Of a stretch of 64,000 nt of DNA, positions 13,101-23,603 are shown in pieces. The notes beneath the pieces are model-generated. The model did no database searches, had not been told where the DNA came from, and worked only from the letters and a program-made list of their open reading frames with translations. This DNA comes from Bombyx mori (lineage: Eukaryota > Arthropoda > Insecta > Lepidoptera > Bombycidae), in contig NC_085116.1 of assembly GCF_030269925.1 (NCBI RefSeq), positions 10,540,001 to 10,604,000 on the forward strand, in the 5' to 3' direction. Position 1 is the first letter of the stretch, and every line of letters starts with the position of its first letter. Both the position numbers and the translations under genes were made by a program.

Positions 13101-13922
13101 CGATTCAGATTATTTCGCCTTATCATTCACTCAGAAAAGATTACATATTTTAGATAGTTAAAATGCTCAGGTGCTCTGAACTGTGGAGTAAGATGCGGGG
13201 GCGCGGTGAAGCACATACGCCCAACGCTGGTGTTGCCGGGTGCATTTTGCACGAGGATTGAAACTAAAAATACACATCGAGTGTTCTATTTACGAACATA
13301 AACTGTGTACTGAATAATGAGCAATAGAAAATAAACAAAACGTTAATAGTTTTAACGAACGAAACGAAAAAGCAATACAAGAAAATAACCAGAATGAAGT
13401 ATTTTATTACTTAAAAAGTTAATTTCGCAACCGTTCAACCAGTCGCCGCGCTGGTTGGGAAGCTGGTTCGCTAGTAAACGAAATTTATTACCATCCAGAA
13501 TCTATGAATACTGCAGTCAGTACGCGGGATTGAATCGCAGAATTCTAGAATGTGCTATTTTTGTATTTCGATTTAAATTAGTGAGTAAATGTAAAAATAT
13601 CGTTACGGCTTCGAAAAAAAAAAATAGAACCTCGCCGTTTTGTCGTCCTTGGACTATAGTATTATAAAAATGGATTCAGTCTCCAAAGAACGAGCAGAAA
13701 CTCTCTCCGAGTGTTATAACAGAGCACCACGTTCCCAAATATCTGCTCTGATTCCCAGAAGACGCTGAAAATCATTTGTCCGGCGGTGTCAAGGCGGTGT
13801 TGGGCTTATCGTCCGCAGATCCCTTCTAAGAACAAAGAGGGTGCCGGCCAGAAGTATTCATTGTCGTCGTATTCTAACTACCTAGAATATTTTCACGAAC
13901 AATGAAACAATTAATCGTGTAC
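10196..13922. other. Intron 2, mostly featureless
   Basis: AT-rich. Bases 10940-11110 (GTATGTATGTCGGTTTGTAT, GAAATTTTCACACGCATC) look like a dispersed repeat I cannot name, and a GC-richer patch sits at 13190-13260. No coding support. Confidence 0.4.
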
Positions 13923-14548
13923 TCAATTAAATCCGCCAAATACACAAAATTGCTTAACTAAAGTGGAAAAGTACTTCAAGTCTAAAAAGCCACCTTTTAC
14001 TCCACAATTTTCGTGTTCATCGTCTAGTAATTTATGAAGAATTTTAATGTCTATGTTTCGTTGCGTACAAAAGAAACTTTTGAGATTTTTTCTTGAGTTC
14101 TTGTAGTTTTTAAGTCTTAAGGTTTCCTTCTCATTCCCTACTTTCAGGGTATTGGTGTATGTACTAACGACCCTCTGGATTGAAGTGGCTAAATATTTCT
14201 TAACTTCAAAGGCCTCGTGTACCAAACGATTTGACTTATGTACTTCAGCGACATTATGTTTTAAAAAATAACTTACAATACCGTGACCATTGTTTTTCTT
14301 AAAATCCAAACAATAATTAATCATGTAACTCGATTGTTTCTTGATTTTCAACTCGGTGTCGATAACATGACGCGAGGTCGCCCTCTGTTTATCGTATTTC
14401 ATTGCTCACAAATTTCACACCAAGCTCTTTGAAATCATCCTCAAACTGAGAAATATTTATGCTAAGACGTTTTATAATAACTTTAAATCTGTCGACTAGT
14501 CCGTTGTTTGTTAACACGTAATGCACAAACTAGAAAAACTAATAACAT
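13923..14548 (-). pseudogene. Frameshifted gene copy of unknown, possibly secreted protein
   Basis: The last 159 codons (from the ATG at 14402) are open and rich in Lys, Leu, Asn and Glu, with IQRVVSTYTNTLKVGNEKE and, near the end, DDEHENCGVKGGFLDLKYF. Upstream, in a second frame, sequence continues as TNNGLVDRFKVIIKRLSINI and SQFEDDFKELGVKFV. In a third, MLLVFLVCALR at 14548 looks like the start of a signal peptide. Two one-base shifts would link the three parts into about 210 residues. I do not recognise the family. It lies inside intron 2 of the cv-2-like gene on the same strand. It could be a decayed retrocopy, a transposon-borne gene, or a real gene with errors; there is no poly(A) trace to prove retroposition. 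Confidence 0.45.
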
Positions 14549-15557
14549 AAGTTTGGCTCTGTTGATCCGTTATCACAACCTTCGTAATTCTAATAATGAA
14601 TATTTTTATTATGGAAATATATTACTCGTCCTAGAACTAGATATTATTCTAATTAGGAAGATATTACACATACTAATGAGCTTCTAAGAATATGTTCACG
14701 GACATTTGAAATAATCGTCTGCATCTAGGAATACTCTGGACTGAATAATTCAAATCGCCAGTGTATTATTATTTTTAACAACTAGAAAATTTTAATACAG
14801 ACCACTATTCTTAAATGGACGACTGCGAAGACACGTCTTGGCTAAATAGATTTGATTATGCAAACAACCTATTAAAAAATGCGCTTGACATCCTGTGCGT
14901 CTATACAGCTAGATCACTTTGAATACAACATTTTACAATATTATCGTGAATAGTTTCACATTTGGGCCTTGCAATTATCCACTATCACTAACTATTGTGT
15001 ATCAAAAGTACGTAAGACAAAAACATTCCCTGAGTACAACAATAACTATACAATTTTCATTACAATCGAGTAAAGTGCGAGCTCATAGGTCAAGAGCAAA
15101 CAAACACACAAATATTAATTTTATCTATACGTACATGTAGTTAATTACTTGTCCTGACTGACTTGAAATAATTAACGTATAGCCTAAATCGCCGGGTCTA
15201 TAAGCTTTAAAGTTTAGCGGTTGATACCTTTTAGGTATATTGTAAATATAGATACTGTGGAAGGATTTTTAGAAACAATATTTCCAAATTTTTTAAATAA
15301 GGTCATCATATTCAAGAAAAGAAGTACGAAATTTAATACAATTACATATGCTTCTCACCAGAAAACACTGTACAGGTATTTCGGTGTTTTAAAAAAAAAA
15401 AGAAGAGAAATTAAAAAATAGACCTCATGATGAGTGAATTAAAATTTAATTAGACATGTTTCAATAGATTTTTAAGTTTATTTTAACACTTTTAAATGTT
15501 AGGCACATTAACGCATGACATTTAATGTTAAAAATTAAATGTCAAAAAGCTTATCTT
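14549..15557. other. Intron 2, no recognised feature
   Basis: AT-rich sequence with short open frames only. Confidence 0.45.
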
Positions 15558-15830
15558 CTTTTTTTCACCACCTTATCCCACTAGCGGAGTCGGTACAGCT
15601 AATTTTTCTATTCCATTCTCTTCTATAGCCGTCATCTCAACACTCACTCCTCTCTCTCTCATGTCGTCATTCAAATATTCCATCCATGTTTTCTTCGATC
15701 GACCTCTTCCCCCTCAACCTTGCACTACCATTTCCATACATATAGTCACATGCATCTTCTCTCTACGCATCACATGACCACACCACGCTAACCGTCCGAT
15801 CTTTCATTTGTTAATTACCGGGACTACTTT
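15558..15830 (-). mobile_element. Decayed RTE-like LINE 3' fragment
   Basis: The minus strand reads, with frameshifts, WCGHVMRREKMHVT, then GRGRSKKTWMEYLNDDMRER-like sequence and a Thr-Ala-rich end before CCACCTTATCCC (plus strand). The GHVMRR plus KKTWME pattern is that of the C-terminal tail of RTE-type reverse transcriptases. It is not translatable as it stands. Confidence 0.6.
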
Positions 15831-16418
15831 CATATATACTTTCATACTTATAACTTATAATAACACAAGGTATATTCTACTTTTATCACAATATCCTTAA
15901 TATCCGTATGAAGCTACGGTGAATCGCTAGTAGATTATATTGGCGTATATTTCACAAACTAACTTCTAAAATAATGGTTCCATTGTTTTACCTGTTAAAA
16001 TAAATACATACATACGACTGTTATTATTTTTAATTTCAATATGCAAATAGTTAATAGTCACAGTCACAGTATGATAGATCTAAATTGCATTGAAATAACA
16101 GTTATCCTAACCTTTCAAGTCAGAGCGCATGATTGATTCGAGACAGAAATGCAATGGACGTTTGAATAGTCCTTAACGATAGGCAGTTGCTTTGAGACCT
16201 ATCAACTTATCGGTCTTGACAGAATTAAAATGAGACGAATCTAAGCTCTGCCGGCTACTAATACACCTAACTAGCACTAAAACCGTATCAAAATGTAGGA
16301 TAGACAGACCGGTACTATTGGTAATTTCTAACAGTAAAAATTTCATGAAATTTACGATAGATTTTTCACAAAAGTGTGACTGTATCTCATTGGTCATTTC
16401 TCCGGGTCATTTAATACC

Positions 16419-16970
16419 GTTTCTGCAGGATAGCCGTCGGAGCACCCTGGTATCAGAAGAATGTAGATCATCACGACAATCTCCAGATAGAATCGATACG
16501 TGAGTATCTGAAGGCAGCGTCAGAACGCATCTTCGAAAAAGTAGCTCGACACGATAACCCTTACCTACGATAACTCTTATCGGGGCCGCTACATACCCAA
16601 CTTAGGCGACGGGGCAATACCAAGCCTCCGTCGTACTAAGCATGTCCTATCGGATCCTCCTGATCCACTCCCGGTGCTTTTAGGTTTTCGCCTTAGCACC
16701 GGTTGCGGTTCTCGTCCACCTTGTAGAATGCGATGAAGAATTAGTTGGACGTGCAATCTAGCCCATAGTCATAACCCACTAGGTTTCTCGTCGGATCTTC
16801 TCAGTGGATCAAAATTCCGATCCGGTGGTAGATTCAGCGAATCACTGCTCGGGCTAGGACTAGTGTTAGAAATTCTCACATGTTGAGCCCCGTGAGCACA
16901 CAAACCCATCCGTGCGCAGTCGGAATAGTTCGTAAGGCTACCAACGACTAGGTAGAGTAAAAAATCGATG
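16419..16970 (+). mobile_element. Truncated Jockey-like LINE 3' end
   Basis: IAVGAPWYQKNVDHHDNLQI is followed by ESIREYLKAASERIFEKVA, which parallels the C-terminal region of the intact LINE ORF2 near 23000-23130 (RLAVGAPWFVRNVDLHDD). An in-frame stop follows at about 16570. Further on lies the shared 3' UTR motif with GATCCGG at 16819-16825. This is a dead 3' copy of a related but distinct family. Confidence 0.75.
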
Positions 16971-18404
16971 ATGCATTAGATCACGGCGCGGCGGTTCTTT
17001 CCTAAGCATTTAAATTGTCGAATTTGTAGCTCAGAAAATCCTCTTGAAAATCTATCTAGTATGGATTTTGGTCCGATGTCAAAAGGGTCAAAAGATTTGG
17101 GTCAGTCTTTGTCTAATGTAATTCATAATAAATCTTATGTTTTTATTTTAGAATAGGTAATTTTAATGTTTTTTTTATAAGGGCGTGATTGCCGAGCGCA
17201 GCCTTTTATATTGAAAGCAACAGAAACAATATTTAGGGGTTTCAATAACTTTAAAAACACAAACATACAAAAATGAAATTTGTAAAGAATATAATGAAGT
17301 ACGTCAAAATATTAGTTTAGCTTTTCATGTAAACTTCAACCATACATAAAAGTATACAAGGTTGAATTAAGATATCGTTCACTTTTAGTTAAGCAAATAC
17401 ATAAGGCAACAAAATATTAACCATTCATGATTATTGTGACATAACTTTTATTGTTCGGTTGCATCTAAGGCTGTCGTGGCGTAACAGATAAGATGCCCAG
17501 TATATTCGTATCCAGCAATGCGACTATACCGGTGTTCGAATCCTGCAGGAAATTACATTTTTTTCTAATGAGATATACTTAACACATGTTCACAAAAGAC
17601 CTACTTATTTATTGAAGGAATAATACTGTACAAGGCAAAAATAAAAGGGCTATATTACTGGTGGTGCCTCTAGCCTGCATTGGTAAGTATCACCATCCTG
17701 CCTATCTTACCATAAAGTACCTAGCATTGCCTATTTGAAGGACAGGATGTCATTATAATATATAATTGAGACTTAAACCTAGTGTCTAGTGTGTGGTGGC
17801 GATGTTCACATCTCCGGTAACTATTTAACACTAAGTGACCCTTCTCGACACTCCAGTCCACGTAGCTATCCACACAACCGAGAGAGAATAGGTAGGAGTG
17901 GCGCAGTATAATCCAGGAGAAAGTTATTAGGAGAGGCCACGACCCTCAGCATTGAGGATTATCGACGCAAGGAGGAGGAGGAGAGACCCTTGGACTCGTT
18001 AACCGGTCAATGGAATAAAAATATATATAAAAAGTATGTAACATTTCTTGAATTTGGATACTAAATTTGACACAAGAGGATGAGACAAATAATTTTTGGT
18101 TGTCATTCACATTGTTTCCTGTTTCCTTGATAATACGCGTCAAATCCCCGCACTTCCTGACGTTTGCGTCACTTATCGGTGACACCTTCGGAAAATTTCG
18201 GAACGAGATTGCGTTAATGAAGGGTTCTGAATTTAGAACAGGCTGCTATAAGCATCAACTATTGTCCTATCAATCTTTATTTACGTCATAAAGCGACAAT
18301 ATTATTCAATTTATAAAGAGAATTGTTCCGATACTGTGAAATTCGACTAATAAAATGCGTTTAAGTATAATCAGTTAGTTTTACTATACATACCAGTGAT
18401 ACAA
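16971..18404. other. Intron 2 between LINE remnant and Jockey LINE
   Basis: Apart from the old Bm1 at 17473-17842, I see nothing I can name. The short frames near 18067-18291 are not supported. Confidence 0.45.
17473..17842 (+). mobile_element. Bm1 SINE, old and divergent
   Basis: The head GTCGTGGCGTAACAGATAAG and B box GGTGTTCGAATCCTGC are recognisable. The body and 3' domain carry many substitutions and small deletions. Confidence 0.75.
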
Positions 18405-18417
18405 ACAATTAAGGCCA
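18405..18417. repeat. Target-site duplication of the Jockey-clade LINE, 5' copy
   Basis: ACAATTAAGGCCA matches 23591-23603 exactly; the next base differs (C here, G downstream), which sets the 5' boundary. Confidence 0.92.
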
Positions 18418-18469
18418 CATTCCGATAGAGGCACCCGTCACGTGCGGACGTGCTCATCGTCCACTCGAT

Positions 18470-18529
18470 CGCCCGGTCTTTGTTCGCCCGGCTTTTGTTA
18501 GCCCGGCCATTGTTCGCGCGGCCTGTGTT
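18470..18529 (+). repeat. 15-bp tandem repeat, four units, in LINE 5' UTR
   Basis: Four consecutive 15-base units have the form CGCCCGGTCTTTGTT, with variants starting at 18470, 18485, 18500 and 18515. They lie in the LINE 5' UTR, where internal promoters of non-LTR elements reside, but no promoter function can be shown from the sequence. Confidence 0.85.
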
Positions 18530-18673
18530 CGTGGTACATCTGCCGACTAAGTGCTCTTTCTGGAAGTTTTTATTTGTTTTGTTTCCTTTTGTTGTTTCTG
18601 TGTTCGTGGTACATCTGCCGACAAAGTGGTTTCCTGCAAGTATTTATTTGTTTTGTTTCTTTTCGTAATTTCT
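18524..18673 (+). repeat. 75-bp tandem duplication in LINE 5' UTR
   Basis: Two adjacent copies (18524-18598 and 18599-18673) both begin TGTGTTCGTGGTACATCTGC and end in a T-rich stretch. They differ at a handful of bases. The arrangement resembles the repeated 5' monomers of some LINE families. Confidence 0.88.
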
Positions 18674-18823
18674 GTTTTGTTGTGCTTTTTCTTTGTCCTG
18701 TAGTAATCGCGCCGCATTGCCACCTGTGTTCAATAGAACCGCTCAGGTCCGAGAAGTTGGGGCCTCGCCGCAAGGCGAGTGTTTTCAAGACCCGGGGCCG
18801 CCCCACCTGGGTACTCAGCGATC

Positions 18824-20452
18824 ATGGACGCTGTATTCGCGGAATTCCTCCGACTTCGCCACCCACAGCTCGCCTCGGAGTTTTTGGCCTTCAAAGCCAA
18901 TCACACTGCGAGCCCTCTCGAGGACTCCGCCGCGCTCGCTGCTCCTGCGTCGCCTGTACCTGCGTGCAGAGCTTCTGCATTGAGCACCGCAGCCTCTGTC
19001 GTGCCTGCCGCTCCCGTGTCGCCTATACTGGCGAGAAAAGCTGCTGCGTCGTCCGCCGTGACCATCGTTTCAGCTGAGCGATCATCCGCGGCCTCCGTCG
19101 CGCCCTCTAAAACACCTACACTTGCTCGTAGGTCGCCTGCACCCGCCTCCTCGTGCTCCGACTCTGACTCGGACATGGAGGTCGACCTCGCCCCCGCCTC
19201 ATCGACGGATGGATTCACCCTGGTACAGAAGGGTAAGAAGCGTGCCGCGGAGTCTCGAGCTCCCGCGGCCGCTAAAATTAGCAAAGCCGTGAACGCGTCG
19301 CGCCCCCGCCCTCAGACTCCCGTTGCGCCCCCAGCCCGTGCCACTCCGTCGCCGCGTCCGGTGGCACAAAATAAAACCCAGACCCCTCCCCCGGTTATCC
19401 TTCAGGAGAAGGCAGCTTGGGATCGAGTTTGCCTGGCCCTTAAGGCCAAAAATATAAATTTCACGAATGCCCGTAACCTCGCGAACGGCATTCAAATTAA
19501 GGTTCAAACACCCGACGACCATAGGGCCCTCTCTTCTTACCTCCGTAAGGAGCGTATAAGTTTCCATACGTATACGCTCCAGGAGGAGCGCGAACTCCGC
19601 GTTGTTATACGCGGAATCCCTAAAGAGTTAGATGTAGAGCTCGTAAAAGCCGACCTGTTAGAACAAGGCCTACCAGTGAATTCTGTGCACCGTATGCACA
19701 CCGGTCGCGGTAGGGAGCCATATAATATGGTTCTAGTCGCTCTCCAGCCTACCCCCGAGGGTAAGAAAATCTTTAACACACAGACCGTCTGTAGGCTCTC
19801 TGGTATCGCTGTCGAAGCCCCCCATAAAAAAGGCACTCCTAGCCAGTGCCATAACTGTCAATTGTACGGGCACTCTTCCCGTAACTGTCACGCGCGCCCC
19901 CGATGTGTTAAGTGTTTGGGCGATCACGCCACGGCCCTCTGCGCTCGCGACCAAAAAACCGCGACGGAACCGCCTAGCTGCGTCCTGTGTCGAACACAGG
20001 GTCACCCCGCGAATTACCGTGGTTGCCCCCGAGCCCCTAAAATAAATCGCCGCGTCGCCCGCCAAAACCGCCTCCGAGCTTCCGGCCCAGACATCAAAGC
20101 CTCGGCACCCTCTGCGTCGCAGGCTAAGCCAGCGTTCGTTCCGGCGGCGGTGCCCAGTGTCTCGGCCTGGGCAAAACCGCTGCCGTACACGAACACGGCT
20201 ACAACTCCCTCCTCCGCGATTCGTCCCGCCCCCGCGACTCGTCCCTCTCCCGCGACTTGCCCTCCGACCGCGTCCGACAATCTCGCTTTAGCGATCGACT
20301 TCTTTCAGTCGATCAACTTTGAGCGCGTTAACGCTTTGGGCGACGCCATTCGCGCTGCCTCCACTGCACAACACTTTATCGCCGTTGTGCAGGAATACGC
20401 CGACGTATACGCGTCATTAAATACGTACGTCCTCCCCTCACTCCGCCGGTAA
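18824..20452 (+). CDS. LINE ORF1: Gag-like nucleic-acid-binding protein
   Basis: The product is about 542 residues from the ATG at 18824 (G at +4). The frame is open further upstream but without an ATG. Order: an Ala/Pro/Ser-rich low-complexity N-terminal half; a pre-zinc-finger domain around residues 255-340 that starts ELRVVIRGIPKELD; then three CCHC knuckles (CHNCQLYGHSSRNC, CVKCLGDHATALC, CVLCRTQGHPANYRGC) at about residues 342-402; and a Pro/Ala-rich tail. This is the typical Jockey-clade Gag, which binds element RNA to form the particle used in target-primed reverse transcription. The frame is intact. It stops three bases before an ATG for ORF2 (20456). Codon use is far richer in G+C than the host introns around it. 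Confidence 0.93.
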   Translation: MDAVFAEFLRLRHPQLASEFLAFKANHTASPLEDSAALAAPASPVPACRASALSTAASVVPAAPVSPILARKAAASSAVTIVSAERSSAASVAPSKTPTLARRSPAPASSCSDSDSDMEVDLAPASSTDGFTLVQKGKKRAAESRAPAAAKISKAVNASRPRPQTPVAPPARATPSPRPVAQNKTQTPPPVILQEKAAWDRVCLALKAKNINFTNARNLANGIQIKVQTPDDHRALSSYLRKERISFHTYTLQEERELRVVIRGIPKELDVELVKADLLEQGLPVNSVHRMHTGRGREPYNMVLVALQPTPEGKKIFNTQTVCRLSGIAVEAPHKKGTPSQCHNCQLYGHSSRNCHARPRCVKCLGDHATALCARDQKTATEPPSCVLCRTQGHPANYRGCPRAPKINRRVARQNRLRASGPDIKASAPSASQAKPAFVPAAVPSVSAWAKPLPYTNTATTPSSAIRPAPATRPSPATCPPTASDNLALAIDFFQSINFERVNALGDAIRAASTAQHFIAVVQEYADVYASLNTYVLPSLRR

Positions 20453-20455
20453 TCA

Positions 20456-23339
20456 ATGGCGTATATAAGTAGAATAAAGCCCCTATCCGTAACGATAGGA
20501 TTTTTTTAACGCTTACGGTCTCGCAAATCAACGTGATCAGGTTTCTGACTTTTTGCGTGACCACCAAATTGATATCTTTTTAGTGCAGGAGACCCTACTT
20601 AAGCCCGCGCGCCGTGACCCTAAAATCGCGAACTATAACATGGTCAGGAACGACAGGCTCTCTGCCCGTGGTGGTGGTACCGTCATTTACTATAGAAGAG
20701 CCCTGCATTGCGTCCCGCTCGATCCTCCCGCGCTCGCTAATATCGAAGCATCAGTGTGCCGAATCTCGCTGACGGGACACGCGCCGATCGTTATCGCGTC
20801 CGTTTATCTTCCACCGGATAAGATCGTTCTAAGCAGTGATATCGAGGCGCTGCTCGGTATGGGGAGCTCTGTCATTCTGGCGGGCGACCTAAATTGTAAA
20901 CACATCAGGTGGAACTCACACACCACAACCCCGAATGGCAGGCGGCTTGACGCGTTAGTCGACGATCTCGCCTTCGATATCGTCGCTCCGCTAACCCCGA
21001 CTCACTACCCGCTAAATATCGCGCATCGCCCGGATATACTCGACATAGCGTTATTAAAAAACGTAACTCTGCGCTTACACTCGATCGAAGTAGTTTCAGA
21101 GTTAGATTCAGACCACCGTCCCGTCGTTATGAAGCTCGGTCGCGCTCCCGATTCCGTTCCCGTCACGAGGACTGTGGTGGATTGGCACACGCTGGGCATC
21201 AGCCTGGCTGAATCTGATCCACCATCGCTCCCGTTTAACCCGGACTCTATCCCGTCTCCTCAGGATACCGCTGAAGCCATAGACATCTTAACGTCACACA
21301 TCACCTCGACATTAGATAGGTCATCGAAACAAGTTGTAGCGGAGGACTTCCTTCACCGCTTCAAATTGTCCGACGATATTAGGGAACTCCTTAGAGCTAA
21401 GAACGCCTCGATACGCGCCTACGACAGGTATCCTACCGCGGAAAATCGTATTCGAATGCGTGCCCTACAACGCGACGTAAAGTCTCGCATCGCCGAAGTC
21501 CGAGATGCCAGATGGTCTGATTTCTTAGAAGGACTCGCGCCCTCCCAAAGGTCTTACTACCGCTTAGCTCGTACTCTCAAATCGGATACGGTAGTAACTA
21601 TGCCCCCCCTCGTAGGCCCCTCAGGCCGACTCGCGGCGTTCGATGATGACGAAAAAGCAGAGCTGCTGGCCGATACATTGCAAACCCAGTGCACGCCCAG
21701 CACTCAATCCGTGGACCCTGTTCATGTAGAATTAGTAGACAGTGAGGTAGAACGCAGAGCCTCCTTGCCACCATCGGATGCGTTACCACCCGTCACCCCG
21801 ATAGAAGTTAAAGACTTGATCAAAGACCTACGTCCTCGCAAGGCTCCCGGTTCCGACTGTATATCTAACCGCGTTATTAAACTTCTACCCGTCCAACTCA
21901 TCGTGATGTTGGCATCTATTTTCAATGCCGCTATGGCGAACTGTATCTTTCCCGCGGTGTGGAAAGAAGCGGACGTTATCGGCATACATAAACCCGGTAA
22001 ACCAAAAAATCATCCGACGAGCTACCGCCCGATTAGCCTCCTCATGTCTCTAGGCAAACTGTATGAGCGTCTGCTCTACAAACGCCTCAGAGACTTCGTC
22101 TCATCCAAGGGCATTCTCATCGATGAACAATTCGGATTCCGTACAAATCACTCATGCGTTCAACAGGTGCACCGCCTCACGGAGCACATTCTTGTGGGGC
22201 TTAATCGACCAAAACCGTTATACACGGGAGCTCTCTTCTTCGACGTCGCAAAAGCGTTCGACAAAGTCTGGCACAATGGTTTGATTTTCAAACTATTCAA
22301 CATGGGCGTGCCGGATAGTCTCGTGCTCATCATACGGGACTTCTTGTCGAACCGCTCTTTTCGATATCGAGTCGAGGGAACCCGCTCCTCCCCACGACCT
22401 CTCACAGCTGGAGTCCCGCAAGGCTCTGTCCTCTCACCCCTCCTATTTAGCTTATTCGTCAACGATATTCCCCGGTCGCCGCCGACCCATTTAGCTTTAT
22501 TCGCCGACGACACGACTGTTTACTATTCTAGTAGAAATAAGTCCCTAATCGCGAAGAAGCTTCAGAGCGCAGCCCTAGCCCTAGGACAGTGGTTCCGAAA
22601 ATGGCGCATAGACATCAACCCAGCGAAAAGTACTGCGGTGCTATTTCAGAGGGGAAGCTCCACACGGATTTCCTCCCGGATTAGGAGGAGGAATCTCACA
22701 CCCCCGATTACTCTCTTTAGACAACCCATACCCTGGGCCAGGAAGGTCAAGTACCTGGGCGTTACCCTGGATGCATCGATGACATTCCGCCCGCATATAA
22801 AATCAGTCCGTGACCGTGCCGCGTTTATTCTCGGTAGACTCTACCCCATGATCTGTAAGCGGAGTAAAATGTCCCTTCGGAACAAGGTGACACTTTACAA
22901 AACTTGCATAAGGCCCGTCATGACTTACGCGAGTGTGGTGTTCGCTCACGCGGCCCGCACACACATAGACACCCTCCAATCCCTACAATCCCGCTTTTGC
23001 AGGTTAGCTGTCGGGGCTCCGTGGTTCGTGAGGAACGTTGACCTACACGACGACCTGGGCCTCGAATCAATTCGGAAATACATGAAGTCAGCGTCGGAAC
23101 GATACTTCGATAAGGCTATGCGTCATGATAATCGCCTTATCGTTGCCGCCGCTGACTACTCCCCGAATCCTGATCATGCAGGAGCCAGTCACCGTCGACG
23201 CCCTAGACACGTCCTTACGGATCCATCAGATCCAATAACCTTTGCATTAGATGCCTTCAGCTCTAATACTAGGGGCAGGCTTAGGGACCCCGGTAACCGT
23301 ACTCGTCGAACTCGACAAAGAGGTCGACGTGCAACCTAA
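20456..23339 (+). CDS. LINE ORF2: endonuclease-reverse transcriptase, one apparent frameshift
   Basis: The ATG at 20456 opens a frame that reaches TAA after 17 codons at a run of seven T (20501-20507). Skipping one base there continues into NAYGLANQRDQ and the long frame to 23339. The alternative is a non-ATG start around 20553. Domains: an APE-type endonuclease with catalytic motifs VQET, AGDLNCKH and SDHRPV; a reverse transcriptase with KAPGSD, SYRPISLL, FFDVAKAFDKVW, GVPQGSVLSPLLF and the FADDT active site; and a C-terminal region with QSRFCRLAVGAPW. All key catalytic residues visible to me are present. The protein nicks target DNA and copies element RNA at the nick. The extra T may be a disabling mutation, an assembly error or a programmed shift. 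Confidence 0.9.
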
Positions 23340-23590
23340 CCCATGCATCAGCCCGCTGAGTTTCTCGCCGGATCTTCTCAGCGGGTCGCGATTCCGATCC
23401 GGTAGTAGATTCATTCGCGAAACAATTGCTCTTGAGTTGTTAGGTCTCCTTCGGAGGCGCTCGGGCAGTTGTTAGCAAATCCCACCCCTCTTGGCTGAGC
23501 CTTTGCTCGCCCACCTGTCCTGGTGAAACTGGAAAGGCCTTCGGGCCACCAGTAAACTTTCAATCATAAAAAAAAAAAAAAAAAAAAAAA
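23340..23590 (+). other. LINE 3' UTR with candidate pseudoknot and poly(A) tail
   Basis: After the ORF2 stop there are about 230 bases with two interleaved helices: CCCGCTGAG (23352-23360) can pair with CTCAGCGGG (23377-23385), and CCGGATC (23368-23374) in that loop can pair with GATCCGG (23396-23402), the geometry of an H-type pseudoknot. A short hairpin around GGTCTCCTTCGGAGG follows, then poly(A) to 23590. Related motifs occur near 700, 16775 and 53884. Confidence 0.75.
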
Positions 23591-23603
23591 ACAATTAAGG
23601 CCA
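23591..23603. repeat. Target-site duplication of the Jockey-clade LINE, 3' copy
   Basis: ACAATTAAGGCCA follows directly after the poly(A) tail and matches 18405-18417. Confidence 0.92.

Larger units (their letters stand above)
18418..23590 (+). mobile_element. Nearly full-length Jockey-clade non-LTR retrotransposon (about 5.17 kb)
   Basis: The element has a GC-rich 5' UTR with tandem repeats, an ORF1 with three CCHC zinc knuckles, an ORF2 with apurinic endonuclease and reverse transcriptase, a structured 3' UTR and a 22-base poly(A) tail (about 23569-23590). An exact 13-bp target-site duplication, ACAATTAAGGCCA, flanks it at 18405-18417 and 23591-23603, which fixes both ends. It lies in intron 2 of the cv-2-like gene, in the opposite orientation. 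The perfect duplication and uninterrupted ORF1 point to a recent insertion. One apparent one-base shift near the start of ORF2 may disable it. The clade call rests on the Gag architecture and RT motifs; I cannot name the family. Confidence 0.93.

Noticed and set aside
13923..14402. An intact 159-codon gene starting at the ATG 14402
   Set aside because: Protein-like sequence continues upstream in other frames, so the ATG is more likely internal to a broken gene.
18901..20280. Several minus-strand frames of 88-127 codons
   Set aside because: They are shadows in the GC-rich LINE ORF1, with no domains.
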